DNA from: Lingula anatina
Taxonomy: Eukaryota; Brachiopoda; Lingulata; Lingulida; Lingulidae
Assembly: GCF_001039355.2 (NCBI RefSeq)
Contig: NW_019775877.1
Location: forward strand, 123,416-144,012
Length of the DNA stretch: 20,597 nt
Direction: 5' to 3'
Under the pieces are notes generated by a model. That model was not told the origin of the DNA. It made no database searches and worked only from the letters and a program-made list of their open reading frames with translations. Of the stretch, positions 1 through 7,927 are shown piece by piece. The stretch's first letter is position 1. Every line of letters begins with the position of its first letter. Position numbers and translations under genes: made by a program.

Positions 1-2239
1 AAAAAAAAACTTGCCCTGTGTTCTAACTTCACATCCCCTGAGTTCAGGAATGGACTGGTCCAGTCTATGAAGTGAGCTGGTCCATTGCGACCAAGTGGGG
101 GAGAGTGGAGTGATGTATTTTTGCACTCAGGGCGTTGTTTTTCAGCATCATAGAATAGAATCGAAAAAAGAAAATACTTGCCAACATTGGTTTTTATAGA
201 GAAAAGTTTGATATACTAAAAAAGAAAAATCATGCTAACATAATCCTAAAGATTAGTAATATCTGATATCCAATCTCAACCAAAAAACATATTGATGTTA
301 TATAGCAAATCCTTTCACTATTATAGTCTCAAATCATGATATATATATGTTAGATTATATGTTTTTGTTTTGTAGAACAATTTATGTTTCTGTAACAAAA
401 CACTGGCATTCTGTATTTCAAACATGGAGCTGGTTCAGCCGTTTTCTTTTACAGTCTATATTACTGCATTTATATTGAGAACACCTACTTCAGTATTTTT
501 TTATACAAAAAATAGTGGGTAGGTGTCTAAAATGGGTTGAAAATAAGTATGTTTAAAATTGTGAATACATGAGAAAGATTCTGAAGGTGAACGAGACCAA
601 CTAAGGAAGAGCTCCCAGACTTTTATCAAACCTCTTTATCCATATTTGATTAACATTTGAAAGGTTTCGATTTTCAATTAGGTCACCTGGTCATTTTTGC
701 AAGAAGTGGTGCAAAATGAAATTCTCAATCTTTTTGAATCTTTCTCATTCTGATGTGTGTGTGGTATTTCATAACACGGAACGTGTTACATTGATAGGGT
801 ATTATATATGTACATTAACTCATTAAAGAAATCCTATGAATATTGTATAATACATATACAAGCAGACGACTCACTGTAATCATCATATTCACTCACGTTT
901 ATATCAACATAGGGAGCATGTTACATTATTGTAGGAGAGAACACTGTTGTTGTTAATGTATTGTCATTTGTACAGTTAGGCCTCAATTTGGGCAGAATGC
1001 ACTCGATTTTGTAACGATACACAAGTGACTGCACCCATGCTCTTCTTTTTTTTTTTTTTGGTTACAAATGGGTCTTTTGTTCTGATTTCTAATCACCCAG
1101 TTTCATGAAAGATAATTTTGTAAACTTCTGGAATACAGCAGGGGAATGTCTTTGAGCAGATAGCACATGAAGGTGAAAAGCACCTTACAACATAAGTCAC
1201 AAGATGAAAATTGTTTAAGTATTTGTCTGATTACCTTGGCAACAGGAACCCATAGCAACAGGGTCACATGGTTTTTGGTGTAAGAACTGAAAGTATACTA
1301 TGATTAACTTTGATATTTCATTTGAAAGCTTAGTGCTATGGAAATGTGAAATGGATATATGTAGTCACCCCAAATCTGATTTTGAGCGTCTTAAGTCATC
1401 CACTAGAGACCATATTGCATAGAAACAAGAGGCAGTTTTCTCTTGTCTTACTTAAAAAGGTTTTTGGTACATGTAGTAACATTTCCGTCCTTTTAGGTCT
1501 ACACTGTAGAGAGGATATCATGCTCTACTTTCATTACGTGGCATTAAAAAACTTGCATTCTTGGGACTTTGCTAAACCTGAGAATGGATCATGGGTTTTC
1601 TTAAAAAATGCTTTCTTGTTAGTTTTTTTCTGTGTATATATCAGAGGACATTCTAGTGAGATTGAAGATGTCTTATCATCTTTGGAGAGAGGGAAGGGGA
1701 GGGTGAAAGCAGTAAGATATTAATAAATGTAGGACAACCTGTTCAAACACAAATTCTGGGAGCGTAAGTGTACAGCAAACGTCTTGTTTTGGTGACGTAG
1801 AGTACTGCTTAGATGCTCCAAGATTTAGGCAGATGGACCACATTTCAGTTGCTAAACATTTTTTCTTTCCGTTGTTAAGACAGTTTCTTTGAGTTGACAG
1901 TAACAAAAGCTAGTGTAACAGAGTGTGCCGTGCTCTGAAACTGTAAGTTCATTTACGTGTATCTATATAGAAAATCTCAGATGTCTGTTACAGTATTAAT
2001 TTGTACAGGGTAATTAGAAAAAGTGTAATTATGCAGTAAAGGGAAGATTGAAATAAGTGCTTTTTGTCTCTGTTCCCCATTTGGTACAGACTCCCACTGT
2101 ATACTGTCATCAGTCATTCATTAAAGTGTTATTTTATTGGAATAAAACTATGCAAAATGCAGTTCCAGTCTTGTGGTTCTTTAATATATATATAGCACTC
2201 CACGCCTGGATCTCATGATAATGTAATTTAAAAGTAAAC
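1..2239. other. AT-rich region without a supported coding exon; possible 3'UTR of an upstream plus-strand gene
   Basis: This stretch is AT-rich with many homopolymer runs, including a long T run near 1045-1059. The longest open frame, plus strand 1346-1723 (125 codons), resembles no family I know. It has a hydrophobic, low-complexity composition and no convincing splice context, so I do not call it a gene. A canonical AATAAA at 2141-2146 is followed about 20 nt later by a GT-rich stretch (about 2170-2182), which fits a plus-strand cleavage/polyadenylation site. The region could therefore be the long 3'UTR of a gene whose coding part lies left of the window. That reading is inference. Confidence 0.3.
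2141..2146 (+). terminator. candidate polyadenylation signal AATAAA (plus strand)
   Basis: A canonical hexamer is followed by a GT-rich element starting about 25 nt downstream (AGTCTTGTGGTTCTTT). The order and spacing are those of animal poly(A) sites. No plus-strand coding sequence ending upstream of it is visible, and AATAAA is frequent in AT-rich DNA, so this is only a candidate. Confidence 0.3.
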
Positions 2240-2573
2240 TTAAAGGGATAATAACTCTTCGTGTGAGAAAAACATTGTGAACAACTCATAGAAATATAAT
2301 ATATTCTGTTTTACCACAAAAACGGCAGTTACAGCTATTTTTTCTGATATCTGAGCTTGTCTTTAGACCACGTGACCTCCACTGATGGCTATACTCTGTT
2401 AAAATTTCTTAAGAGTTTTTAACAAAATAACCAAACTTTTTAGAAAAAAAAAACAGGGACTAACTTTGAATGTAAAAATGGATTCATTTACCATTGGTAA
2501 GTATGGGAAAATTGTTGTTTACTCCAGGAAAAAAAATTTTTTTGGCCGAAATGAAGAGTTATTATCCCTTTAA
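2240..2573. mobile_element. MITE-like element with 21-bp perfect terminal inverted repeats
   Basis: The left end (2240-2260) starts TTAAAGGGATAATAACTC and is the exact reverse complement of the right end (2553-2573), giving 21-bp perfect inverted repeats around a 334-bp non-coding AT-rich unit. No transposase frame lies inside, which fits a non-autonomous miniature inverted-repeat element. Both ends carry TTAA at the outer edge. This could be a duplicated TTAA target as used by piggyBac-type transposons, or simply part of the repeat. The repeats start AGGG rather than the CCC typical of piggyBac, so the superfamily is uncertain. Confidence 0.7.
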
Positions 2574-2759
2574 AACCTTCATCTTTTCTGGACATGTGCA
2601 TTTAAATTGTTTGCTTTCTGCTGCTTCTGTAACCATGGTGACACTGACCGGTAGGCGTTGACCTGATGAATGCTACAGAAAAGATGAGAACTTAGTCTAA
2701 GTGGAAAGAATAAAATGGGTATGTCTGTATTAGTACAGAAACAAGTTTAATATCAAAAC

Positions 2760-2765
2760 TTTATT
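2760..2765 (-). terminator. candidate polyadenylation signal for the EGF-D8C gene
   Basis: The plus strand reads TTTATT here, which is AATAAA on the minus strand, about 490 nt after the stop codon. On the minus strand it is followed by a CTTGTTTCTGT stretch about 20 nt further on, a plausible downstream element. It is the best-placed such hexamer I found between the stop codon and the MITE. Confidence 0.4.
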
Positions 2766-3085
2766 AAAGAACAATTTGGGTCAATAATTGAAGTTCACAA
2801 ACAAGTGTTCTAGTTTCCAATCCAGTAGGTTTGACAGTTCAATATAACAAATCTTTTATCAACTACAAAAATAGTTTGACATCATAATCTAGTAACACTG
2901 GTAAAATGATCAAACTCTTCACTTGAAAATAACTCTTTCTTCTAATTGAATACTTTGTGCTATAGCTGCACTTACAATTGAAAGCAAAACAATTTTAAAT
3001 ACATTAATTTCAACAGATTATCAAAAATAACAATTAACAAATTGTACCACAATAGTGTCTCATGTTATTGACCTCACAAGAATGA

Positions 3086-3169
3086 TGACATCATAGCTAT
3101 GACATCACAAGTCAAGTGACATCACACCATGATATCAAAATGTGATGATGTCGCAACTTCATGATGTCA
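3086..3169. repeat. cluster of TGACATCA / TGATGTCA octamers
   Basis: TGACATCA occurs at 3086-3093, 3100-3107 and 3117-3124, and its reverse complement TGATGTCA at 3162-3169, with a one-base variant near 3145. The octamer differs by one base from the CREB/ATF palindrome TGACGTCA. In the predicted 3'UTR the forward and reverse copies could also pair as a hairpin. Either role is inference. Confidence 0.5.
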
Positions 3170-3307
3170 CACCTAGACGTCCGTACATGCAGTAGGTGAT
3201 ATTACAAGATGGCGGATTGAGCAGGTTATAGATCGGGTATCGCATCACACTTAGATGTTAGTACAGTAGGTGATGTTACAAGATGGCGGATTGGGCAGGT
3301 TATAGAT
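3168..3307. repeat. imperfect tandem duplication of the end of the last D8C exon
   Basis: Two copies of about 66-75 bp (3168-3233 and 3246-3307) share a 44-bp core at 3190-3233 and 3264-3307 that differs at only two or three bases. The right copy holds the genuine coding end and stop codon of the EGF-D8C gene. The left copy lies after the stop codon and would encode the same final D8C segment with one residue change, before losing the same ending through an indel. Confidence 0.85.
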
Positions 3308-3469
3308 AAAGTACGGCCCACAGTTACGCACAGTCACGGTGACGGGAAACTGACAACACTGGACAATGTGAGTGCACCCTTGGCCGATGTTTTCCTCCCC
3401 AGGGGAGGCAGGCTCCGTCCCACTGTACCAGGCGGGGTACGATGACCCACAGTGATTTACCGGGGGACA
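3251..3469 (-). CDS. last coding exon: second half of the D8C domain and stop codon
   Basis: The acceptor (TCTTCCAG, minus strand) is followed in phase 0 by [10 protein letters not shown]. The exon encodes 72 residues and ends at a TAA at 3251-3253. Eight cysteines are present: the CPPVNHC pair, GC, a CC pair, RNC, PSC and ITYC. The RNCG-aromatic-x-x-Y-x-L-P-x-P-x-C-x-x-x-YC ending matches the C-terminal end of the D8C/D10C domain of uromodulin and OIT3. With two more cysteines in the preceding exon the domain has ten. A potential N-glycosylation site (NIT) lies near the end. No zona pellucida or transmembrane segment follows. Confidence 0.88.
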   Translation of the reverse strand, partial: CPPVNHCGSSYPAWYSGTEPASPGEENIGQGCTHIVQCCQFPVTVTVRNCGPYFIYNLPNPPSCNITYCTNI

Positions 3470-6400
3470 CTGGAAGACAGAGACAGAGATGACACAGAAA
3501 TATGAAATTATAAAGAATTGATAACACTAGATGATGTCGATATAGCAGTGTATTAGCTCTCTCATTGTGAAAAACGCATAAAGTGGAATAAAGCCTATTT
3601 TTCTTTAATCAAAAACCAATACTTAATACTGGATAATACATTTAACAGAAATCACTTTCACCATTTAAAATGAAAATGGCATGGGGGATGTTACAGAAGC
3701 ATTGAATATGATGGTATAAATGTGTAATTCAGTGAAAAAAATAATTTATTTATCATTAATTTTCATGTATTTTAACCAACTTTCATATCTGGGACCATAT
3801 ATTTCTGTCAACTCACAGTAGTAGCCAGTTTGGTGCCGGCAGGGGGTACAATACGGTACCACTGTGTCACCCAGTCACCACTGTCACAGTGAGAGGTGAC
3901 CCCTGCACCCAGGGTGACACTCCGCCAACTGTCACTGATGTTTACATAGGACAGCTCGTCACAGAAATCTGAAATAGAAGTTATAGATAACATTTATGTC
4001 TGACTCACTAAATTTAAGTGATGAACAGTGATATTGATAAAAAAGTGAAATATCTCATTAAGAGTAGCTGTCTCCTAGGAGTCACGAATATCAACAACTT
4101 CACATTACAGTATCCTTGCCGCTGTTTTACCTTTGAGTCAGGAAAATTAATTTTTTCTCTAAACAGTTATAAAAGATGACAACAGACTCAAGTCACAACG
4201 ATAGTTATAACCACCAGATGTCAGTACAGTCAACTTACCCACACATGTGACTCCGTCTCCAGTGTAACCATAGTTACAACCACAGGAGAAGTTCCCCACT
4301 GTATTGGTACAGGTGGCGTGTACATCACAGCCGCCATTGTCCACAAGACACTCATTGATGTCTGGAATACAAGACACTTGTCATTCTTCAAGACAGATAT
4401 GTGGACGTGCTTTAGGTTTTAGTTCAGTAACAAGTAAAAAGTTTATTTCATCAGAGTATTGTTAGCAGATACAGTGGAACTTTAACTGGTTGTGTAAGGT
4501 GTGATCTTAAGCCAGATGCTTCATAGTATGTTAGGTGTTAGTATATTTGTGAAAATGCAGTAGCAATGTGCTAGATGTGACAGTGTGTTAGATGTGACAA
4601 TGTTTTGGGTGTGTCCACCATGTCAGCATGCCATACCTTCACAGGTGTATCCGTTCCCTGTGTAACCAGAGTTACAAGTACAGGTAAAGTTCCCTATGGT
4701 GTTGGTACAGTTGGCATTTGGATCACAGCTGTCATTGTAACTGATGCACTCATCAATGTCTACAAAATAAACATCACATTCACATCTCATTCACATTATA
4801 ATTACAACTACACAGCTGTCATTGTAACTTGTGCACTCATCAATGTCTACAAAATAAACATAATAGGAGAATTTATGGATAATTTCATTCACTTTATAAT
4901 TACAACTACATAGACATAGCTAGATATTTAACAAGGAACAAATATATGTCTGGAAAAAATCCTTAAACGTACTTATCATATGAAAATTGAAGGTTAATCT
5001 CGTTTATATTATAAATACAACAATATGGAAATAGCTTTGTGTATATTTGTGTGTGTGTGTGTAAATATATAAACATCTGGAAAAATATTCTGAACCAGAC
5101 TTACACTGAAAATATAGACATCCAAACATCACCCCATCTCTACATACCTACACAACTGTATCCGTCCCCGAGAAAGCCGTTCAGACATGTACAGGTGAAA
5201 CTGGCCAGTGTATTGGTACACAGTGCATGTTGATGGCAGCCACCATTGTCTGTCAGGCATTCATTGATGTCTGAATAAAAAGAAAGGAAAGAAACTTTAA
5301 TATTTTGATTCAGGATCTTTGTATTCAAGAAGTCTATTCTAAATGGAAGACATTTCAACAACTGAAAATGACTAACCATCAGTGTGACAGCAGAAGTTCA
5401 AAATAATTAATAAATTACAATCAAAATCACTCAAGACTGAATTTAGATGCCCATAACGAAGCCATGATATCTTACCTTGACAAGTGAACCCGTCTCCAGT
5501 ATATCCTGTATGACACGTGCAGACAAAACTGCCGTCCGTGTTAGTACACGTAGCACTGCTATCACAACCACCAGCATTGACTGCACATTCATCGACATCT
5601 GTAAATATACAGTTTATAATTAATAAACTCTTTATACAAGCAGTGGAAATCAGTTTACTGCAGAACAATGTTTCCAGTATGTCTCATTAGATCACAGTGT
5701 GCCAGGCAGAGTTTTTGACCCTTATTCACACTGATTATGGCTGTTCTTGCTTCCTTGGGGAAGATACAGCCCAGATGCTGTATATAGTAAAGCATGCAGT
5801 GATTAATTTTATACAGTGCAATAAAAATTACAACGATTTTGTATAGAAAGTATTTTAGTATTAGAAACTGCAATGGATTATAGGTATAATGACAGTAATA
5901 AAAAGGTACATATTGTCTATGTCTATTGTCTATGCATGTATATCACTACTAATTAACTGATCAACACATCATATGCTGACATATATGCTAACTTTTTGCT
6001 TTCTGCAGAGGCACCAGACATACCTGTGCAATCATAGCCATCACCATTGTAACCAATATTACAGGAGCAGGTTAACTCGTCACCAGTGTCGACGCACATA
6101 GCATTACTGTCACATGGGGTGTTGCCACGGTAACACTGACTGATGTCTGAAATATAGGGGGCAGGTCTATCAGTCCATTAGGCATCATGCAATTTGAGAG
6201 AAATTTTGAGGTCTACATAATGTAGTAAGAATTTCATATAATAAAAACATATCACAAACGCTTCTTTTTTATTAAAAAAAGGAAAAAAAGTGTCAACAAC
6301 AAATTTAGTTAAACTTCCGAACAACATCATGAAGACCAACAAAAATCTTAACTCACCCATGCAGGAAAATCCATCCCCACTGTAGAACATGTTACAGGTG

Positions 6401-7491
6401 CAGGTAAAGCTGCCAATGCTGTTGGTGCACACGGCGTTCTCGTCACACCCACCATCATCCACTGAACACTCATTTATATCTGGTGAAATATTAATATCAA
6501 ACTCATATAGTGTTTAGTTCAGGGGGTGGAAAGTTTGCAGGGAAAAACAGAACTTCTATATAAATTGATAGACTAGGAATTCTGATCAACTCTACAATTT
6601 GAAATCAAATCCACATCAGATTCTTTCTTTATCCTGACTTGAAGAGTTTAACATTTTCCTATTATATAGTAACAGAAGTTTTTATCTTAGTTCAATTTTA
6701 CTCAATTTTTTTTCTATCCCCTGCCATATCTCTCAGAAATGTGTGACACTGGCTGTCAATTTTTTTTTATTTATTTGTCATAGTATGATTACTTCAAAAT
6801 AAAACAACCTATGGAACAATCCATCTTACAGTAAAACTAGAATAAAAACAATTAAATTGGCCATTATAAAAAGCCAGTGAACTGACCATGTTTATTTACC
6901 TTCACAGAAGAATCCATCCCCAGAAAACCCTTCCAGGCAAGAACAGGAAAAATTTCCAGCAGTGTTATTACATTCAGCAAACACATCACAGGTGCCATTA
7001 AACAGACATTCATTGATGTCTGGAATAAAGAGGAACGTATAGGTTGAGATTGTGTTAGATGTGACAGTGTGTTAGATGAGACAGTGTTAGGTGTGAATGT
7101 GTTCTTAATTTTTACCATGTATGTGTTAGGTGTGACAGCATATTGGACATGGCAACGCTATAGTAGTAATCATACTTAAACACTGTGTATAATTAAACAC
7201 TGTATACTTAAACAATGTGGCCTGTCTTACATACATTTAAGAAAACTAAATCAGTCTAGTTCAAAGTCCACTTCCCCCTTACCTTCACACCACACTCCAT
7301 CCCCAGTATACCCTGGGTGACAGGTACATGTAAAGTTCCCAGGTGTGTTAATACACTTCCCCCCTTACCTTCACACCACACTCCGTCCCCAGTAAAGCCA
7401 GGATGACAGGTACAAGTAAAGTTCCCAGGTGTGTTAGTACAGTCAGCATCAGCAGAACAGCCACCATGGTCTACAGCACACTCATTGATGT
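3251..7491 (-). CDS. EGF-repeat protein with C-terminal uromodulin-type D8C domain (partial, 3' ten exons)
   Basis: The exons, in transcript order, are 7369-7491, 6900-7019, 6357-6479, 6024-6146, 5476-5598, 5148-5270, 4637-4759, 4239-4361, 3817-3968 and 3251-3469. The first eight each encode one EGF domain with six cysteines and mostly a D-I-N/D-E-C start and a C-x-D/N-x4-F-x-C motif, the signature of calcium-binding, Asn/Asp-hydroxylated EGFs. All eight are phase 1-1, so modules can be gained or lost without frameshift. The last two encode a D8C/D10C domain as in uromodulin, GP2 and OIT3, ending in a TAA stop. Introns are 205-425 nt with GT-AG ends. The product is expected to be secreted or cell-surface. 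The signal peptide and 5' exons are not seen. Unlike uromodulin and OIT3, no zona pellucida domain follows D8C. The protein family is clear; the precise orthologue is not. Confidence 0.9.
3817..3968 (-). CDS. D8C domain exon, first half
   Basis: The exon has phase 1 at the acceptor (TATTTCAG) and phase 0 at the donor (GTGAGT), 152 nt. It reads [17 protein letters not shown], then HCDSGDW and [10 protein letters not shown], and ends LATT before joining CPPVNHC in the next exon. The W-R-S, C-D and W-Y-R/F landmarks are those of the N-terminal half of the D8C domain of uromodulin, GP2 and OIT3. NIS is a possible N-glycosylation site. The frame stays open for two codons past the donor and then meets a stop, supporting the splice. 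Confidence 0.87.
4239..4361 (-). CDS. EGF domain exon 8 (last EGF before D8C)
   Basis: This 123-nt phase 1-1 exon encodes a six-cysteine EGF starting [12 protein letters not shown]. The third-to-fourth cysteine segment [10 protein letters not shown] has the hydroxylation motif and an NFS glycosylation sequon. It ends GDGVTCV before a GTAAGT donor. All calcium-binding consensus positions (D-x-N-E, N, F) are kept. Confidence 0.93.
4568..4612. repeat. second locus of the TTAGATGTGACA minisatellite
   Basis: Two near-identical units, CTAGATGTGACAGTGTG and TTAGATGTGACAATGTT, lie in the intron between EGF exons 7 and 8. The unit is the same as that at 7051-7100 in the intron between EGF exons 1 and 2. 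Confidence 0.6.
4637..4759 (-). CDS. EGF domain exon 7
   Basis: This 123-nt phase 1-1 exon starts [12 protein letters not shown]. The C3-C4 segment is [10 protein letters not shown], with a calcium-binding/hydroxylation consensus and an NFT sequon, and the domain ends GNGYTCE before a GTATGG donor. The loop between cysteines 1 and 2 (ISYNDS) lacks the usual D-x-G-G. The first third of this exon plus its acceptor is duplicated in the preceding intron (4811-4846). Confidence 0.92.
4724..4910. repeat. tandem duplication of the 5' third of EGF exon 7 with its splice acceptor
   Basis: The segment at 4724-4810 is repeated at 4811 to about 4910 with an 87-bp offset. The second copy carries an extra interruption of roughly 15-20 bp around 4862-4880. 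Both copies hold the acceptor and the codons for D-I-D-E-C and SYNDSC. The extra copy diverges at one codon (I to T). Splicing to its acceptor (exon start 4846) without a new donor would reach an in-frame TGA within about 20 codons, so it looks like an exon relic rather than a working exon. Confidence 0.85.
5148..5270 (-). CDS. EGF domain exon 6
   Basis: This 123-nt phase 1-1 exon starts [12 protein letters not shown]. The C3-C4 segment is [10 protein letters not shown], keeping the hydroxylation Asn and the aromatic residue but with Ala where neighbours have Gly. It ends GDGYSCV before a GTATGT donor. The acceptor is TTATTCAG on the minus strand. Confidence 0.93.
5476..5598 (-). CDS. EGF domain exon 5
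   Basis: This 123-nt phase 1-1 exon starts [12 protein letters not shown]. The C3-C4 segment is [10 protein letters not shown] and the end is GDGFTCQ before a GTAAGA donor. It is a complete calcium-binding-type consensus with no N-glycosylation sequon in this segment, unlike several neighbours. Confidence 0.93.
6024..6146 (-). CDS. EGF domain exon 4 (divergent consensus)
   Basis: This 123-nt phase 1-1 exon has all six cysteines and ends GDGYDCT before a GTATGT donor. It is the most divergent of the eight. The start is DISQC instead of D-I-N/D-E-C, the C1-C2 loop is YRGNTP with no D-x-G-G, and the C3-C4 segment [10 protein letters not shown] has Leu where an aromatic residue is conserved. Calcium binding is likely weakened or lost here. 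The fold should be kept because cysteine spacing is normal. Confidence 0.9.
6357..6479 (-). CDS. EGF domain exon 3
   Basis: This 123-nt phase 1-1 exon starts [12 protein letters not shown]. The C3-C4 segment is [10 protein letters not shown] and the end is GDGFSCM before a GTGAGT donor. The C5 region reads CNMFYSGDG instead of the commoner C-x-x-G-[FY]-x-G-D-G, with Phe replacing the conserved Gly. Confidence 0.93.
6900..7019 (-). CDS. EGF domain exon 2
   Basis: This exon is 120 nt, one codon shorter than the others, and phase 1-1. It starts [11 protein letters not shown], a C1-C2 loop shortened by one residue with an NGT sequon. The C3-C4 segment is [10 protein letters not shown] and the end is GDGFFCE before a GTAAAT donor. 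An alternative reading frame through this exon is also open but has no EGF cysteine pattern. The acceptor is CTTTATTCCAG. Confidence 0.92.
7022..7140. repeat. degenerate GTGTTAGATGTGACA minisatellite in the intron upstream of EGF exon 2
   Basis: Units of the form GTGTTAGATGTGACAGT recur at about 7051-7100 and once more at about 7122-7138, with variants GATGAGACA and GGTGTGAAT. The same unit occurs twice in another intron of this gene, at 4568-4605. The matching intronic copies suggest a small dispersed satellite family. Confidence 0.6.
7269..7441. repeat. tandem duplication of the 3' half of EGF exon 1 with its splice donor
   Basis: Copy A (7269-7353) and copy B (7354-7441) are about 91% identical with one single-base indel. 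Copy B is the 3' half of the genuine EGF exon with its donor at 7367-7368. Copy A, downstream in the transcript, repeats the coding half and donor but has no acceptor. In copy A the EGF frame is intact, and most substitutions within it are synonymous or F to Y. The offset of 86 is not a multiple of three, so reading on from copy B into copy A would break the frame. Confidence 0.88.
7369..7491 (-). CDS. EGF domain exon 1 (first recognisable exon of this gene in the window)
   Basis: This 123-nt phase 1-1 exon starts [12 protein letters not shown]. The C3-C4 segment is [10 protein letters not shown] with an NFT sequon, and the end is GDGVWCE before a GTAAGG donor. The acceptor is CTCCAG. Phase 1 at its start means at least one coding exon precedes it. 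I found no EGF-like exon for several kilobases upstream (7492 to 16400). Confidence 0.93.
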
Positions 7492-7620
7492 CTGGAGGAG
7501 AGCGATAAGAGTTATTGAGAATGTTTTTTTTTTTTTTTTTGGTCTGAAACAATTTCTGAATGGCATTATTACAATTAGTTATATGACATTGTTTCATCTT
7601 AACCAAATTTCAGGAGCCTG

Positions 7621-7755
7621 TCTGTGACATTGGAGAGACATCACCATGGCATTGGAGAGACATTAGGCATTGTGATGTGTTTGGATAACTGTCTGTGTGA
7701 CATTTATGTGACATTAGTGTGACATTGAAAAAGCGTTAAGGTGACATCACTGTGG
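7621..7755. repeat. degenerate GTGACATT / GAGACATTA repeat cluster
   Basis: GTGACATT or close variants occur repeatedly (for example 7624, 7697, 7709, 7719 and 7741), together with a pair of ATTGGAGAGACAT units at about 7630-7643 and 7651-7664. This looks like a decayed minisatellite. The GTGACA core resembles the intronic GATGTGACA repeats at 4568 and 7051. Confidence 0.5.
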
Positions 7756-7851
7756 CAGTTGTCATTCCACCCCATATATATGTTACAGTGTTACAGGGAT
7801 GTAACTGATAGTTACAGAGCAGAAGGGATGGTGGGGTGTTGGGAATAGGAC

Positions 7852-7927
7852 CTGGGGGGGGGAGGGGGGTGAAAGGAGGGGGAGGTTGGAGGTGGGTGTT
7901 CAGGTATTTGGGGGTAGGGGTGGGGTG
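7852..7927 (+). other. G-rich tract with quadruplex potential
   Basis: The plus strand has at least six runs of three or more G within 76 bases, several of five to nine G, with short A/T-containing loops. This fits the G3+N1-7 pattern for intramolecular G-quadruplexes. On the template for the EGF-D8C transcript the same segment is C-rich. Confidence 0.55.

Larger units (their letters stand above)
2574..3250 (-). other. probable 3'UTR and downstream flank of the EGF-D8C gene
   Basis: This lies directly after the minus-strand stop codon at 3251-3253. It is AT-rich at the distal side and holds the duplicated tail of the last coding exon (3168-3233) and a cluster of TGACATCA octamers (3086-3169). 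A minus-strand AATAAA at 2760-2765 is followed by a T/GT-rich tract, so the transcript could end near 2740, making the 3'UTR about 500 nt long. No other gene is seen here. Confidence 0.5.

Noticed and set aside
1346-1723. 125-codon plus-strand open frame
   Set aside because: No known domain, hydrophobic low-complexity composition, and it sits in AT-rich DNA where such frames arise by chance. A 3'UTR reading fits as well.
4605-4913. 102-codon plus-strand open frame with TAVIVT..INVYKIN repeats
   Set aside because: It is antisense to EGF exon 7, and its internal repeat comes from the tandem duplication of that exon start.
7256-7368. C-terminal extension of EGF exon 1 read through its donor
   Set aside because: Past the donor the frame leaves the EGF pattern because the duplication offset (86) shifts frame. 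The GTAAGG donor is the better explanation.
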